DNA of 64,000 bases from Geobacter sp. DSM 9736 (lineage in GTDB: Bacteria; Desulfobacterota; Desulfuromonadia; Geobacterales; Geobacteraceae): NCBI RefSeq assembly GCF_900187405.1, contig NZ_LT896716.1, positions 3,534,753 to 3,598,752 of the forward strand, given 5' to 3'. Shown in pieces: positions 1-9,584 of this stretch. Within the stretch, counting starts at the first letter, position 1. Each line of letters opens with the position of its first letter. Under the pieces are notes generated by a model. It did no database searches and was not told the origin of the DNA. It saw nothing but the letters and a program-made list of their open reading frames with translations. Position numbers and translations under genes: made by a program.

Positions 1-1184
1 CAATGGAGGAGTGGACGGCTTTTTCTTCCCTGCTTACACAGCGCGCCCAGCGATTCGCCTCCAGGAACCCGTACGCTCACCTCCGCTTCGAGCTTCCGGT
101 GGAGGAGTATTACCGGCAGATCGTAAACGGCAAGAACTACCGGTACTGGTGGCCGCTGCGCTACCACGATTTCTGCCCCATGTCCGACGGCGTCGCAGCG
201 GTCATCCTTACCGCAGAACCGCAGGACGTTATGGTCACCGGAATCGGAAGCGCAACCGACATCCCGACCATCGCCGACCGCAACTACTTTCACTCCTTTC
301 CCGCAACGGTTGCAGCCGCAGAGGCCGCATACGGCATGGCGGGAGTTAAGGATATCAGGTCCTTCGCGGGAAAAATGCACATCAATATGCATGACCCCTT
401 CAACGGCTTCGGCCCGATCAACATGGTCGACCTCGGAATCGTTTCCCAGGGGCGGCTCCTCGATGCGCTTCTCGATGACGAGCTTACCGGTGAAAATGGT
501 ATGTTCCCCACCAATCTGACTGGTGGGCTCAAAGGGCGCGGGCATCCTCTCGGTGCCACGGGAATGATCCAGGTGGTGGAGAACCATCGGATGATAGCCG
601 ACGGAAAGTTCAGAGCAGGACTCTCCCACTCCATAGGCGGGCCCATCAACAACAACATCGTGATTCTACTGGAGCAGACCGGGCACTATGAACGGCGCAG
701 CCACGAGCCGTACAAGCCGTGGGGCCTCCCTTCGCTGGGGAAGCTGAAGCCGAAGGATGTAACGGTGGAGCGGCTGCTTTCGGAAAGCGGTGCCGTTGAG
801 GGGACATTCGTATCCGCCACGACCCGCTTCGACTACAAGAGCGGCGAACCTGAAAGCGTCGTCGTCATCGTCTCCTGCCGGGCTGCTAACGGCAAGAGCC
901 ATCGCTTTCTTTTCGGCATTCCCGGCGAGAACTACGAGCAGGTGCGCCACCTTGCCGCTGGCGACAGAATCAGCCTGGAACGCATCAACAATGAAATACT
1001 TCTTAACCGCATGCCTGTCCGGCGCTTCTACCAGAAAACCATCGCGGGAGTCGTTGAAATGGCCGGCACCGGATGGAAACGACTCACCGGGAAGGGTGGG
1101 GGCAGGTCCGAGACCGGCGATGAATCCCCCTCCGGTACGTCCTGGAAAATACCTGGTAAAATATTTACAAAAACAGGCAAATGA
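1..1184 (+). CDS. Thiolase family protein, SCP2-like, C-terminal part (5' truncated by window edge)
   Basis: C-terminal part of a thiolase (acyl-CoA C-acetyltransferase or a thiolase-like enzyme); the gene starts before base 1 and the reading frame begins at base 3. About 393 residues are visible. The thiolase active-site histidine motif GRGHPLGATG lies near residue 180. The motif near residue 208 reads SHSIGGP rather than the CxGGG of classical thiolases, as in SCP2-type thiolases. The N-terminal nucleophilic cysteine region lies outside the window. After about residue 225 comes an extra domain of about 110 residues resembling the DUF35 OB-fold proteins that accompany such thiolases, so this may be a natural fusion. 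The substrate cannot be told from sequence. A terminator follows, so it is not in the gcv operon. Confidence 0.75.
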   Translation, partial: MEEWTAFSSLLTQRAQRFASRNPYAHLRFELPVEEYYRQIVNGKNYRYWWPLRYHDFCPMSDGVAAVILTAEPQDVMVTGIGSATDIPTIADRNYFHSFPATVAAAEAAYGMAGVKDIRSFAGKMHINMHDPFNGFGPINMVDLGIVSQGRLLDALLDDELTGENGMFPTNLTGGLKGRGHPLGATGMIQVVENHRMIADGKFRAGLSHSIGGPINNNIVILLEQTGHYERRSHEPYKPWGLPSLGKLKPKDVTVERLLSESGAVEGTFVSATTRFDYKSGEPESVVVIVSCRAANGKSHRFLFGIPGENYEQVRHLAAGDRISLERINNEILLNRMPVRRFYQKTIAGVVEMAGTGWKRLTGKGGGRSETGDESPSGTSWKIPGKIFTKTGK

Positions 1185-1202
1185 TCTACATTGTTGCCTC
1201 CT

Positions 1203-1250
1203 CGGCAGGGGGTGAGAAAAGACTTCTCATTCCCTGCTGAACGTTTTTTT
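1203..1250 (+). terminator. Rho-independent terminator after thiolase gene
   Basis: An imperfect stem (GGCAGGGGGTGAGA pairing with TTCTCATTCCCTGCT, using G-U pairs) is followed by ACGTTTTTTT. It separates the thiolase from gcvT. The space is too short, and lacks the conserved core, for a glycine riboswitch. Confidence 0.7.
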
Positions 1251-1266
1251 ACCGGAGGCCACCATT

Positions 1267-2355
1267 ATGGAACTCAAAAGCACGCCCCTCCTTGTCCGGC
1301 ATCAGAACCTGAACGCACTGATGGCCCCCTTCGGCGGCTGGAACATGCCGATCCAGTATGAAGGGATCATCGCCGAGCACCGGTGGTGCCGGGAAAAGGC
1401 TTCGCTTTTCGACATCTGCCACATGGGAGAGTTCCTGCTGCGGGGAGATCTGGAGGCCTCGGGCATAGAGCAGGTATTCACATTCTCCGTCAAGTCAATT
1501 CCCGTCGGCCGTTCCCGCTACGGTTTCCTCCTCAACGAAAAGGGAGGGATCATTGACGACCTCATCGTATTCCGCCTCGCTGAGGATGAGGCGATGGTAG
1601 TCGTCAACGCGGCCACCATCGAAAACGACTTCGCCGTTATCCGCTCGCGGCTTAAACCAGGCGCTGATTTCATCGACATTTCCGCAGTTACCGGAAAACT
1701 TGATCTTCAAGGCCCGCTTTCCCGGGAGGTGATGGTTGCTCATTTCGGGGAGGAGATATTACGCATCCCTTATTTCAAGTTCATACGGACGAATGTTCTC
1801 GGTGCGGACGCTATCATAAGCCGCACCGGCTATACCGGCGAACTTGGTTACGAAATATTTCTTCCTGCGGAAAAGGTTGAGGAGTTGTGGAGCCTTCTTC
1901 TTTCCGACGAGCGGGTGAAGCCCGCGGGGCTCGGCGCACGGGACGTGCTGCGTCTTGAGGTGGGCTACAGCCTCTATGGAAGCGATATAGACGAAACGAC
2001 GACCCCTTTCGAAGCAGGACTGGGCGCTTTCGTGGACATGAGCAGGGAGTTCCCCGGAAAGCAGGTGCTCCTGCGACAGCAGCATGAGGGGGTGCCGCGC
2101 ACGAGGATCGCCTTCAGGTGTTCTTCCCGCCGTTCTCCTCGCCATCATTACGAGATAATCCAGAACGGCAAACTCACCGGCAGCGTCACGAGCGGGGTTT
2201 TTTCTCCCATGCTCGGGTGCGGTATAGGCCTGGGTTATGTCGCGCCCGGCGCGGCAACTTTGGGTACGCCGCTGATCATCCGGCAGGGCAATGTTTCCAT
2301 CGAGGCAGAGGTGGTGGACATTCCCTTCTTCACAGGCGGGTCGGTAAGGTCCTGA
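1267..2355 (+). CDS. gcvT: Glycine cleavage system aminomethyltransferase (T protein)
   Basis: T protein of the glycine cleavage system. It takes the aminomethyl group from the lipoyl arm of GcvH, releases ammonia and makes 5,10-methylene-tetrahydrofolate. The product is 362 residues, close to the usual 360-370. The start is like other GcvT proteins (TPLLVRHQNLNALMAPFGGW), with the folate-binding domain first and the barrel domain last. A GGAGG ribosome site lies 9 bases before the ATG. It is the first gene of gcvT-gcvH-gcvPA-gcvPB. Confidence 0.96.
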   Translation: MELKSTPLLVRHQNLNALMAPFGGWNMPIQYEGIIAEHRWCREKASLFDICHMGEFLLRGDLEASGIEQVFTFSVKSIPVGRSRYGFLLNEKGGIIDDLIVFRLAEDEAMVVVNAATIENDFAVIRSRLKPGADFIDISAVTGKLDLQGPLSREVMVAHFGEEILRIPYFKFIRTNVLGADAIISRTGYTGELGYEIFLPAEKVEELWSLLLSDERVKPAGLGARDVLRLEVGYSLYGSDIDETTTPFEAGLGAFVDMSREFPGKQVLLRQQHEGVPRTRIAFRCSSRRSPRHHYEIIQNGKLTGSVTSGVFSPMLGCGIGLGYVAPGAATLGTPLIIRQGNVSIEAEVVDIPFFTGGSVRS

Positions 2356-2409
2356 GAGATACGCATTTGTTTCTGTTCCATAACTTATTAATTCGACGGG
2401 GGTGCACCA

Positions 2410-2784
2410 ATGGAAATGTATTTCACCAAAGAACATGAGTGGGTCAAGATCAAGGACGGCGTTGCCGCCGTCGGCATCAGCGAGTATGCTGCGAAGCAGC
2501 TCGGGGACGTTACTTTCGTGGAACTGCCGCAGGTGGGGAAGACGGTGAAGCAGTTCGGCGTCCTCGCCGCCATCGAGTCGGTGAAGGCGGCAAGCGATAT
2601 CTATGCCCCCGTTTCCGGGACTGTCACCAAGGTGAACGATGCCCTGGACGATCGTCCAGAGATAGTCAATGAAGCTGCCGAAGATGCCGGGTGGATTGCG
2701 TGGATCGAGATGAGCGACCAGGGAGAGCTGGAGTCGCTCATGACCCGGGAGCAGTACGATGAATACGTCAGAGGCCTCGAATGA
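2410..2784 (+). CDS. gcvH: Glycine cleavage system H protein (lipoyl carrier)
   Basis: Lipoyl carrier protein that shuttles the aminomethyl intermediate between GcvP, GcvT and the L protein. It has 124 residues, a typical length. The lipoylation lysine is K59 in the motif ESVKAASD. The stop codon overlaps the gcvPA start by four bases (ATGA), suggesting translational coupling. The LipM-like enzyme and LipA encoded just downstream could supply its lipoyl group. Confidence 0.97.
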   Translation: MEMYFTKEHEWVKIKDGVAAVGISEYAAKQLGDVTFVELPQVGKTVKQFGVLAAIESVKAASDIYAPVSGTVTKVNDALDDRPEIVNEAAEDAGWIAWIEMSDQGELESLMTREQYDEYVRGLE

Positions 2785-4112
2785 GCTATACACCGAATAC
2801 GCCGGAAGATATCCGGCAGATGCTCGCCGCCATCGGAGTCGCGAGCATCGAAGAGCTCTTCGCTCCCATCCCGGCAGCGCTGCGGGCCAAGTCGTTCGAT
2901 CTCCCCGCCGGCATGTCCGAGTTCGAGATGCTCCGCCGCATGAGGCAACTGGCCGACTGCGCCACCCAGTGCGTGACGCCCTTTGTCGGCGGCGGTTTCT
3001 ACGACCACGCCATCCCGGCCGTCGTCGACCACCTTTCCGGCCGCGCCGAGTTCTACACCGCCTACACCCCGTACCAGCCCGAGTGCTCCCAAGGGACGCT
3101 CCAGGCCCTCTTCGAGTACCAGAGCGCCATCTGCGCGCTCACCGGGATGGAGGTGAGCAATGCCTCCCTCTACGATGGCGGGACGGCTCTCGCGGAGGCG
3201 GCAATGATGGCGCTGCGCATCACCGGCAGAAGCAGGCTTGTCGTGGACGGCGGAGTCAACCCCGCTACCCGCGCGATTGTGCGTACCTACCTCGCTAACA
3301 TGGACGTGGAGATTGTCGAGGTGATGCCGCGTGAAGGGGGAACGGACCGCGATGCCGTCCGGGCGGCGATTACCGACACCACGGCGGCGCTTCTCGTTCA
3401 GAACCCGAACTTCTTCGGAACGCTCGATGATCTGGGGGACCTGGCGGAGGCCATCCACGGGAAGGGGGGGCTCCTCGTCGCCTCCGTCTACCCGATTTCC
3501 CTGGGCCTCGTGAAGAGCCCCGCCGAGATGGGGGCGGACATTGCGGTGGGTGACGGGCAGAGTCTCGGCAATCCCCTCAGTTTCGGCGGTCCATCCTTCG
3601 GCTTCATCACCACAACGAAACAGTTCATCCGGAACATGCCGGGGCGGATCATTGGCGAGACCGTCGACAGGGAGGGGCGGCGCGGTTTCGTCCTCACCCT
3701 CCAGGCCCGGGAGCAGCACATCAAGCGCCACAAGGCGACCTCCAACATCTGCAGCAACCAGAGCCTCTGCGCCCTGCGCGGACTGGTCTTCCTCGCGAGC
3801 CTTGGGCGGCAGGGATTTGCAGAGCTGGCCCGGCTCAACTACGACAAGGCGGAGTACGCCAAGGAGAGGTTCGCCGGCATCCGCGGCGTCTCGGTCCTCA
3901 ACGTCGGCACCACCTTCAACGAATTCACCGTGGCTCTTCCCCGCAACGCGACCGAAGTCGTTGAAAAACTCATGGGGAATATGATTGCTGCTGGCGTTCC
4001 CCTAGGGCCGCACTACCCGGAGATGGAGCGCTGCATGGTCGTCACGGTGACGGAACAGCGCACGAAAGAGGAAATCGACCTCCTCGCGCAGAAGGTGGAG
4101 GGTGTACTATGA
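2781..4112 (+). CDS. gcvPA: Glycine dehydrogenase (decarboxylating) subunit 1
   Basis: N-terminal half of the split P protein of the glycine cleavage system, 443 residues. With GcvPB it forms the PLP-dependent decarboxylase that loads glycine onto GcvH. The opening ([17 protein letters not shown]) and the later stretch with FVGGGFYDH are typical of GcvPA. The PLP lysine is in the partner subunit. It overlaps both neighbours by four bases (ATGA at each junction), so the three genes are coupled. Confidence 0.97.
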   Translation: MSYTPNTPEDIRQMLAAIGVASIEELFAPIPAALRAKSFDLPAGMSEFEMLRRMRQLADCATQCVTPFVGGGFYDHAIPAVVDHLSGRAEFYTAYTPYQPECSQGTLQALFEYQSAICALTGMEVSNASLYDGGTALAEAAMMALRITGRSRLVVDGGVNPATRAIVRTYLANMDVEIVEVMPREGGTDRDAVRAAITDTTAALLVQNPNFFGTLDDLGDLAEAIHGKGGLLVASVYPISLGLVKSPAEMGADIAVGDGQSLGNPLSFGGPSFGFITTTKQFIRNMPGRIIGETVDREGRRGFVLTLQAREQHIKRHKATSNICSNQSLCALRGLVFLASLGRQGFAELARLNYDKAEYAKERFAGIRGVSVLNVGTTFNEFTVALPRNATEVVEKLMGNMIAAGVPLGPHYPEMERCMVVTVTEQRTKEEIDLLAQKVEGVL

Positions 4113-5551
4113 AACTGATCTACGAACAGTCCGTTCCCGGTCGGCGGGGGGTGAGGCTTCCCGTTTCCGATGTGCCGCGGGGCGCGGAGCTTCCGGAAAA
4201 TCTCCTGCGCAGGGAGGCGCCCGCTCTCCCGGAGATGAGCGAGCTCGACGTGGTGCGCCACTTTACCAATCTCTCCCGGCGTAACTTCTCGGTGGACACT
4301 AACTTTTACCCCCTCGGCTCCTGCACGATGAAGTACAACGCCAAGGCCCTGGAGAATGCAGCGGGGCTCTTCGCCCCCCTCCATCCGATGACGGCGCTTA
4401 TCCCCGGCGGTGAGGAACACTGCCAGGGCGCCCTCGAGATGATCCACGACCTCTCGGAGAAGCTTGCCGAGATAACCGGGATGGACGAGGTGACGTGCCA
4501 GCCCCTGGCGGGGGCCCACGGCGAGATGACGGGTATCATGCTCATTGCCGCCTATCACCGCGCCAAGGGGAACCGAAAGAAATACGTGGTCGTCCCTGAC
4601 TCCTCCCACGGGACGAATCCCGCCAGCGCGGCGATGGTCGGCTACGAGATCATCACGATCCCCACCGCCCCCTACGGCGACATGGACATCGAGAAGTTCC
4701 GCGAGGCGATGAACGGCGAGGTTGCAGCGGTGATGATGACCTGCCCGAACACCCTCGGTCTCTTCAACCCTCACATCAAGGAGATCTGCGACATCGCCCA
4801 CGAGCACGACGCCCTCATGTATTACGACGGCGCGAACCTGAACGCAATTCTCGGTAAGGTCCGCCCGGGGGATGTCGGCTTCGACGTGATCCACGTCAAC
4901 CTCCACAAGACCTTCGGTACCCCCCACGGCGGCGGCGGTCCCGGGAGCGGGCCGGTTGGGGTGAAGAAGTCGCTCGTGCCCTTTCTCCCCACCCCACGCG
5001 TCATCAGGCGCGGTAACGGCAGCTTTGGACTCGAGACAGAGAACCCGGAGAGCATCGGCCGCACCGCCAACTTCTTCGGCAACTTCGGCGTGATGGCCAA
5101 GGCGTACGCCTACATCCTCATCCAGGGGAGGGAGGGGCTGATCGACGTGACGGAGCAGGCGGTGCTCAACGCCAATTACGTGATGAGCCGCCTTAAAGAT
5201 CACTACGACCTCCCCTACGACCAGACCTGCATGCACGAGTGCGTCTTCTCCGCGAGCCGCCAGCTCAAGCAGGGGGTGCACGCCATCGACATCGCCAAGT
5301 ACCTCATCGACAGGGGATACCACCCGCCGACGGTCTACTTCCCCCTCATCGTGAAGGAAGCGATCATGATCGAGCCGACGGAGACTGAGAGCAAGGAGAC
5401 GATGGACTCATTCATCGCCGTCATGATCGAGGCGGCGGAAACGGCAGCCACCGCCCCGGAACAGCTCCACGAGGCCCCTCTCACAACACCGGTGTCACGC
5501 CTCGACGAAACGAAGGCGGCGCGGGAGCAGAATGTCTGCTTCGGCAGCTGA
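4109..5551 (+). CDS. gcvPB: Glycine dehydrogenase (decarboxylating) subunit 2
   Basis: PLP-bearing half of the split P protein, 480 residues. The PLP-binding lysine is K267 in the motif [16 protein letters not shown], with the glycine-rich loop after it. It works with GcvPA to decarboxylate glycine. It starts inside the gcvPA stop codon (ATGA overlap). A strong terminator follows, so the operon may end here, although the lipoate genes start only about 75 bases later. Confidence 0.97.
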   Translation: MKLIYEQSVPGRRGVRLPVSDVPRGAELPENLLRREAPALPEMSELDVVRHFTNLSRRNFSVDTNFYPLGSCTMKYNAKALENAAGLFAPLHPMTALIPGGEEHCQGALEMIHDLSEKLAEITGMDEVTCQPLAGAHGEMTGIMLIAAYHRAKGNRKKYVVVPDSSHGTNPASAAMVGYEIITIPTAPYGDMDIEKFREAMNGEVAAVMMTCPNTLGLFNPHIKEICDIAHEHDALMYYDGANLNAILGKVRPGDVGFDVIHVNLHKTFGTPHGGGGPGSGPVGVKKSLVPFLPTPRVIRRGNGSFGLETENPESIGRTANFFGNFGVMAKAYAYILIQGREGLIDVTEQAVLNANYVMSRLKDHYDLPYDQTCMHECVFSASRQLKQGVHAIDIAKYLIDRGYHPPTVYFPLIVKEAIMIEPTETESKETMDSFIAVMIEAAETAATAPEQLHEAPLTTPVSRLDETKAAREQNVCFGS

Positions 5552-5575
5552 CATTTTCCCGGCTTCGGCAGTGCC

Positions 5576-5610
5576 GGCCCCGCGATGAGTCGCGGGGCCG
5601 CTTTTCTTTT
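5576..5610 (+). terminator. Strong Rho-independent terminator after gcvPB
   Basis: A perfect 10-bp stem (GGCCCCGCGA, loop TGAG, TCGCGGGGCC) is followed by GCTTTTCTTTT. An in-frame ATG at 5585 lies within the hairpin, which argues against its use as the start of the next gene. Confidence 0.88.
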
Positions 5611-5626
5611 CATGACGGCGAAACGG

Positions 5627-6394
5627 ATGGACAGAGCACGGCAGACCTGGCGGTTAGTAGACACCGGTCCCCTGGACGGCGCGGCTAACATGGCGGTGGA
5701 CGAGGCCCTCCTCGCCTGCTTCGACCCCGAGCGCTCGGAGCCGGTCCTCCGTCTCTACGGGTGGGCTCCGCCGGCGCTCTCCCTGGGGCGGTTTCAGGAG
5801 GCGGATGAGGTCCTCGACACCGGGAAGTGCCGGGCGGCAGGGATAGCGGTTGTAAAACGGATAACCGGCGGCGGGGTTATCTACCACTCCGCCGAGCTCA
5901 CCTACGCCATCGTCTGTGCACCCCGCCACATCCCGCACTCCGCATCCGTCAAGGATTCCTTCCGGGTCCTGACATCCTTTCTCCTTCGCTTCTACCGGAT
6001 GCTCGGCCTCGATCCAGCCTACGCCGTGGACCTGCCGACGGCGGGGGGTCGCCTCGGCGCACGGACCCCCTTCTGCTTTGCGGGAAGGGAGAGCTACGAT
6101 ATCCTTGTCGGAGGAAGGAAGATCGGCGGCAACGCACAGAGACGGCAGCGCCAGGCGATTTTCCAGCATGGCTCGATTCCCTTTCTGAACTATGCCGAGA
6201 AGGGCGCCTCCTTCATGCGTGAGCCGCCAGAAGGGATAGATAGAGGGGTGGCGGCACTGGCGGATCTTGGCATAGAACGAGATGAGCACGAATTGAAGCG
6301 ACTTCTGGTGGATGCGTTCGCTGAGGCAATGGGAGTGGAACTGCAAATGGACGAACTGACGGCGCAGGAGAAGCGGGAGGCGTTCCCGACGTGA
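5627..6394 (+). CDS. lipM: Octanoyltransferase LipM-like / lipoate-protein ligase family
   Basis: Member of the BPL/LplA/LipB family, most likely moving octanoyl from acyl carrier protein to a lipoyl-domain lysine as the first step of lipoate synthesis. The family core KRITGGGVIYH and the later IGGNAQRR motif are clear. A cysteine in PFCFAGRESYDI sits where LipM-type transferases carry the acyl-cysteine, favouring LipM over a free-lipoate ligase. The frame is open back to 5585, but that ATG is in the terminator hairpin; 5612 and 5627 are the realistic starts and neither has a strong ribosome site. It overlaps lipA by four bases (GTGA). Confidence 0.82.
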   Translation: MDRARQTWRLVDTGPLDGAANMAVDEALLACFDPERSEPVLRLYGWAPPALSLGRFQEADEVLDTGKCRAAGIAVVKRITGGGVIYHSAELTYAIVCAPRHIPHSASVKDSFRVLTSFLLRFYRMLGLDPAYAVDLPTAGGRLGARTPFCFAGRESYDILVGGRKIGGNAQRRQRQAIFQHGSIPFLNYAEKGASFMREPPEGIDRGVAALADLGIERDEHELKRLLVDAFAEAMGVELQMDELTAQEKREAFPT

Positions 6395-7233
6395 AGATCA
6401 CCCGGAAGCCGGAATGGCTTCAGAAGAAAATATCCCCTGCGGCCCACGCAGAGATGGACCGGCTCCTCGGCGACCTGAAGCTCAACACTGTGTGCCGCGA
6501 GGCGATGTGCCCCAACATCTCCGAGTGCTTCCGCTGCGGGCAGGCCACCTTTCTCATTCTCGGCGCCCGCTGCACCCGTGCCTGCACCTTCTGCAACGTG
6601 ACGAAGGAGCAGCCGCTCCCCGCCGACCCAGGGGAACCGGCTAGGGTTGCAGAGGCGGTTACACGGCTGGGGCTTCGGCACGTTGTGGTGACGAGTCCCA
6701 CGAGGGACGACCTTCCTGACGGGGGGTCCGCTCTCTACGCCGCCACGGTGGTAGCGATTCGCGCAGTCTCCCCCGCGACGAAGGTCGAGCTCCTTATCCC
6801 AGACTTCGACGGGAGCCGGGAGAGCATCGAGATCATCGTCGCCAGCACTCCCGACATTGTAGGGCACAATGTCGAGACAGTCCCCCGCCTTTACGAGATC
6901 AGGAAGGGTGCCGATTACCGGCGCTCCCTGGAGGTGCTTGCGATGCTTCGGGGGCAGGCCCCGGGGCTGAAGACAAAGTCCGGCATCATGCTGGGGCTGG
7001 GGGAAACGGAGGAGGAGGTTCTTCGGGTGCTCGACGACCTGCGCAACGTGGGATGCACATGGTTGAGCCTGGGACAGTACCTTGCCCCCACCCGTGACCA
7101 CTTTCCCGTCCAGGAATACATTTCTCCGGAGCGATTCGAGAAGTACCGTCAGGAGGCTCTTGTGCGGGGGTTCAGCCATGTGGAGAGCGGGCCGTACGTG
7201 CGCAGTTCCTACCATGCCGATCATTACCGATAA
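6391..7233 (+). CDS. lipA: Lipoyl synthase (radical SAM)
   Basis: Radical SAM enzyme that inserts two sulfurs into protein-bound octanoyl groups. Both iron-sulfur clusters are visible: the auxiliary cluster motif CREAMCPNISECF (CX4CX5C) and the SAM cluster motif CTRACTFC (CX3CX2C). The C-terminal RSSYHA serine motif is present. Length is 280 residues, somewhat shorter than E. coli LipA. The start is GTG, overlapping the upstream stop. It completes a lipoylation pair next to the GcvH gene. Confidence 0.96.
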   Translation: MKITRKPEWLQKKISPAAHAEMDRLLGDLKLNTVCREAMCPNISECFRCGQATFLILGARCTRACTFCNVTKEQPLPADPGEPARVAEAVTRLGLRHVVVTSPTRDDLPDGGSALYAATVVAIRAVSPATKVELLIPDFDGSRESIEIIVASTPDIVGHNVETVPRLYEIRKGADYRRSLEVLAMLRGQAPGLKTKSGIMLGLGETEEEVLRVLDDLRNVGCTWLSLGQYLAPTRDHFPVQEYISPERFEKYRQEALVRGFSHVESGPYVRSSYHADHYR

Positions 7234-7258
7234 TGTGAATCAGACGGACGGAACGATG

Positions 7259-7296
7259 AAAAAAGCCCCGTGTCTTTTAGGATACGGGGCTTTTTA
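7259..7296. terminator. Bidirectional terminator between lipA and the lipoprotein gene
   Basis: AAAAAGCCCCGTGTC and GATACGGGGCTTTTT form a nearly perfect stem with A-run and T-run flanks, so it can end transcription from both converging genes. Confidence 0.88.
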
Positions 7297-7313
7297 GTCT
7301 ATGGCGGTTACCG

Positions 7314-8183
7314 CTATTTTGTTTCCTGCTGTCGCTGCTCGGCTCCTTCTTTGTCGGAGTTCTTTTTGTTCTGCTTGAAGTCCAGGAGGTTCTTTTCCGG
7401 CTTTAGGAGCGATACCATTTCATCGAAAGCATCGGCATAAAGACGGGAGACAGCCGCATTCGGAAGGACCGATGATTTCTGCGCCTTGGCGAGAGATCTC
7501 CTTATGCCGTCGATGGTCTTGAAATGAACATCTACTTTTGCGCTCTCGTTAGCTTCCGCTTCGTCGAAAGCCGGATACTGAAGGGCGAGGAACGTGGGGA
7601 ACGAAAGGTTGCGCTGCCGGAAGTTCGGATACTCCCAGAGAACCGAGCCTTCCGAGTCGATGATCTGCGCCGTCAGTATCAGGTTGTTGTAGTCGGTCTC
7701 CAGGTAGTGCATGAGGTTACTGGAGTAGCGCCGTCCATGTTTGGTAAGGCCGCTCATTACGACAACCAGAAGGGCATCCACTTTGTTCTGCTCTATGAGT
7801 TGCTTGAGTTCCGGCCCCTTGAAAAAATACTTGTTGTAGACGATGCCTGCATCGTCCCGCCGCTCCCGACGGAAGAAGAGAGAGGCAAAGAGCTGGTCCG
7901 GGTCGACGGAAAGGGGCTGGACGAGATAAAAGGTGCCGCTCGACTTGCACTGTGCTACCAGCTCCCGGTCGTTCTTCTTGTTGAACTCCTGGAGGATGGG
8001 AAGCAGCTTTTCTTTTTCCGGGTGACGGATGTCCGATTCAGGGTCGAGCAGTACGGGCGCCACGCCCAGTACCCGCACCTTCTTTTCGAAGGTCTCCCGC
8101 GGCACGTTGTAATAGTTGGTTGCACATCCGGATGTAACAGCGGCGATGCAGGACAGCAGGACTGCGGTGATAATTCTCTTCAT
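7314..8183 (-). CDS. Predicted lipoprotein of unknown function
   Basis: A 289-residue protein I do not recognise. The first 20 residues form a signal peptide ending at a cysteine (AVTSGCATN), which looks like a lipoprotein cleavage site although the -3 position is not the usual leucine. A GGAGGAAGAG ribosome site precedes the ATG. The body has a mixed alpha/beta character with no motif I can name; the last ~30 residues are highly charged (KKNSDKEGAEQRQQ). It may sit on the outer membrane. It stands alone between converging lipA and the MFS gene upstream. Confidence 0.7.
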   Translation of the reverse strand: MKRIITAVLLSCIAAVTSGCATNYYNVPRETFEKKVRVLGVAPVLLDPESDIRHPEKEKLLPILQEFNKKNDRELVAQCKSSGTFYLVQPLSVDPDQLFASLFFRRERRDDAGIVYNKYFFKGPELKQLIEQNKVDALLVVVMSGLTKHGRRYSSNLMHYLETDYNNLILTAQIIDSEGSVLWEYPNFRQRNLSFPTFLALQYPAFDEAEANESAKVDVHFKTIDGIRRSLAKAQKSSVLPNAAVSRLYADAFDEMVSLLKPEKNLLDFKQNKKNSDKEGAEQRQQETK

Positions 8184-8303
8184 GCTACTCTTCCTCCCGG
8201 TGGGAATTCACGGTTGCAGGCGGGTCGTCAGCCGTTTTATAGCAAACAGACGTTCCGAAGGCCATCATTATTTCGACGGAAGGTTCTGCGGGTGCATGAA
8301 GGT

Positions 8304-9572
8304 TTAGCTGCCGCTTCCGTCCGAGTTGGGACGAGCGCTGCTTACGCTACCGCCGTCGGGAGAGGTGTCCTTCACCCACAGGAAGAGAAAGAGTGCAATG
8401 GCCAACCCGCATACCGGCAGTAAAAATGCGGTGTGGTAGGCCTCGGGGGGGTAACCGGCGGAGGTGGGGGAATATCCCTCGATCATGCGACCCATCGCCT
8501 GCTGCACAGTCGCCGCTCCCATCAGGACGAAGAAGTTCATCGCCGTCATTGCGGTGGCACTGATTCCCTGGGGGAACATTTCGCGGACCATCGGATAGAT
8601 GGCCACGCCTGACGAGACGGCAAGTCCGATGACGAGAAACACGGCGGGGAGTGCCGGGCGTGCTATCGATTCCGCAGGCCCGAGAAAAAGTGCCATCAGC
8701 AGCAGGAGAAGGGCTTGGCCGATGAGAAGGGTCCATTTGCGGGACTTCAGAAGCCGGTCGGATATTTTTCCGACAAAGGTGCAGCCGAGAATAAACCCGA
8801 CGGAGGTGAAAAGGAGGATGCTTCCGGCTCCTTTACGGGAGAAGCCAAGGGCGTCCATGAGATAAGGCCCCCCCCACAATCCCTGCAATGCCATGTAGTT
8901 TGCGTACCAGAAGAAGGAGAGCAGGGAGAGAAGCCAGAAGGAGGGGGTCGTGAAGACGGTGTGCCAGCCCCGTAACAATCCCGCATGTTCAGTGGATGCG
9001 GAGCCATGAGGCTGGGCGGGGTCACGGTCACGTACGATCATGTAGGCAAGAAGCACCACGAGCGCCTGGATTATACCCGCTGCAACAAATGGCTCCCTCC
9101 AGCCGAACCGTGCGATCGCCGCCGCAAGGGGAGCAGTTGCGGCGAGGTTTCCCAGATTGCCGATGGCTATGATGAGGCCGGAGATTGTGGCGAATTCTCG
9201 GGGCGAGTACCAGTTCCCGAAGATCTTGAGGGCGCCCATGAGAACGCATGCGCTTCCCATTCCCAGAAGAATCCGCCCGGCCAATGCAGCGTAGAAGGAG
9301 GGGGCCGCCGCAAGCAGAAATGCCCCCGCGGCGGTCAACAGGCCCGTCAGGCTGATGACTATCCTTCCCCCGAACCGGTCGAGGAGGGGCCCGAGGGGAA
9401 TCTGCACGAGCGCGAATGCGTAAAAGAAGGCTCCCGAGAGGGTGCCTAGCTGCACGGCGTCGAGCCTCAGTTCGGTGCTCAGATCCTTCGAAGCCACCGC
9501 CATGGAGACCCGAAAGAAATATGCGAGCACGTACATGCAGGAGAGGACGATAAAGATGTTGCGGCGTTTCAC
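8304..9572 (-). CDS. MFS family transporter
   Basis: Major facilitator superfamily permease of 422 residues with about 12 hydrophobic segments. The loop between segments 2 and 3 carries the family signature (GPLLDRFGGRIV), and its first half resembles sugar-phosphate or anion:cation symporters (VLAYFFRVSMAV). The start is GTG with a GAGGG site just before. The substrate cannot be told. A repeat element ends only 12 bases before the start codon, so its promoter may lie in that element. It closes with a proline- and serine-rich hydrophilic tail. Confidence 0.85.
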   Translation of the reverse strand: MKRRNIFIVLSCMYVLAYFFRVSMAVASKDLSTELRLDAVQLGTLSGAFFYAFALVQIPLGPLLDRFGGRIVISLTGLLTAAGAFLLAAAPSFYAALAGRILLGMGSACVLMGALKIFGNWYSPREFATISGLIIAIGNLGNLAATAPLAAAIARFGWREPFVAAGIIQALVVLLAYMIVRDRDPAQPHGSASTEHAGLLRGWHTVFTTPSFWLLSLLSFFWYANYMALQGLWGGPYLMDALGFSRKGAGSILLFTSVGFILGCTFVGKISDRLLKSRKWTLLIGQALLLLLMALFLGPAESIARPALPAVFLVIGLAVSSGVAIYPMVREMFPQGISATAMTAMNFFVLMGAATVQQAMGRMIEGYSPTSAGYPPEAYHTAFLLPVCGLAIALFLFLWVKDTSPDGGSVSSARPNSDGSGS

Positions 9573-9584
9573 GGTACCCTCTAA

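Noticed and set aside
1185-1266. Glycine riboswitch before gcvT
   Set aside because: Only about 80 bases, mostly a terminator, with none of the conserved glycine-aptamer core.
4013-5323. 436-residue minus-strand frame over gcvPB
   Set aside because: Antisense shadow of a well-identified gene caused by high G+C at third positions; no family features.
7524-8423. 299-residue plus-strand frame opposite the lipoprotein
   Set aside because: The minus-strand product has a signal peptide and good ribosome site; the plus frame has neither.
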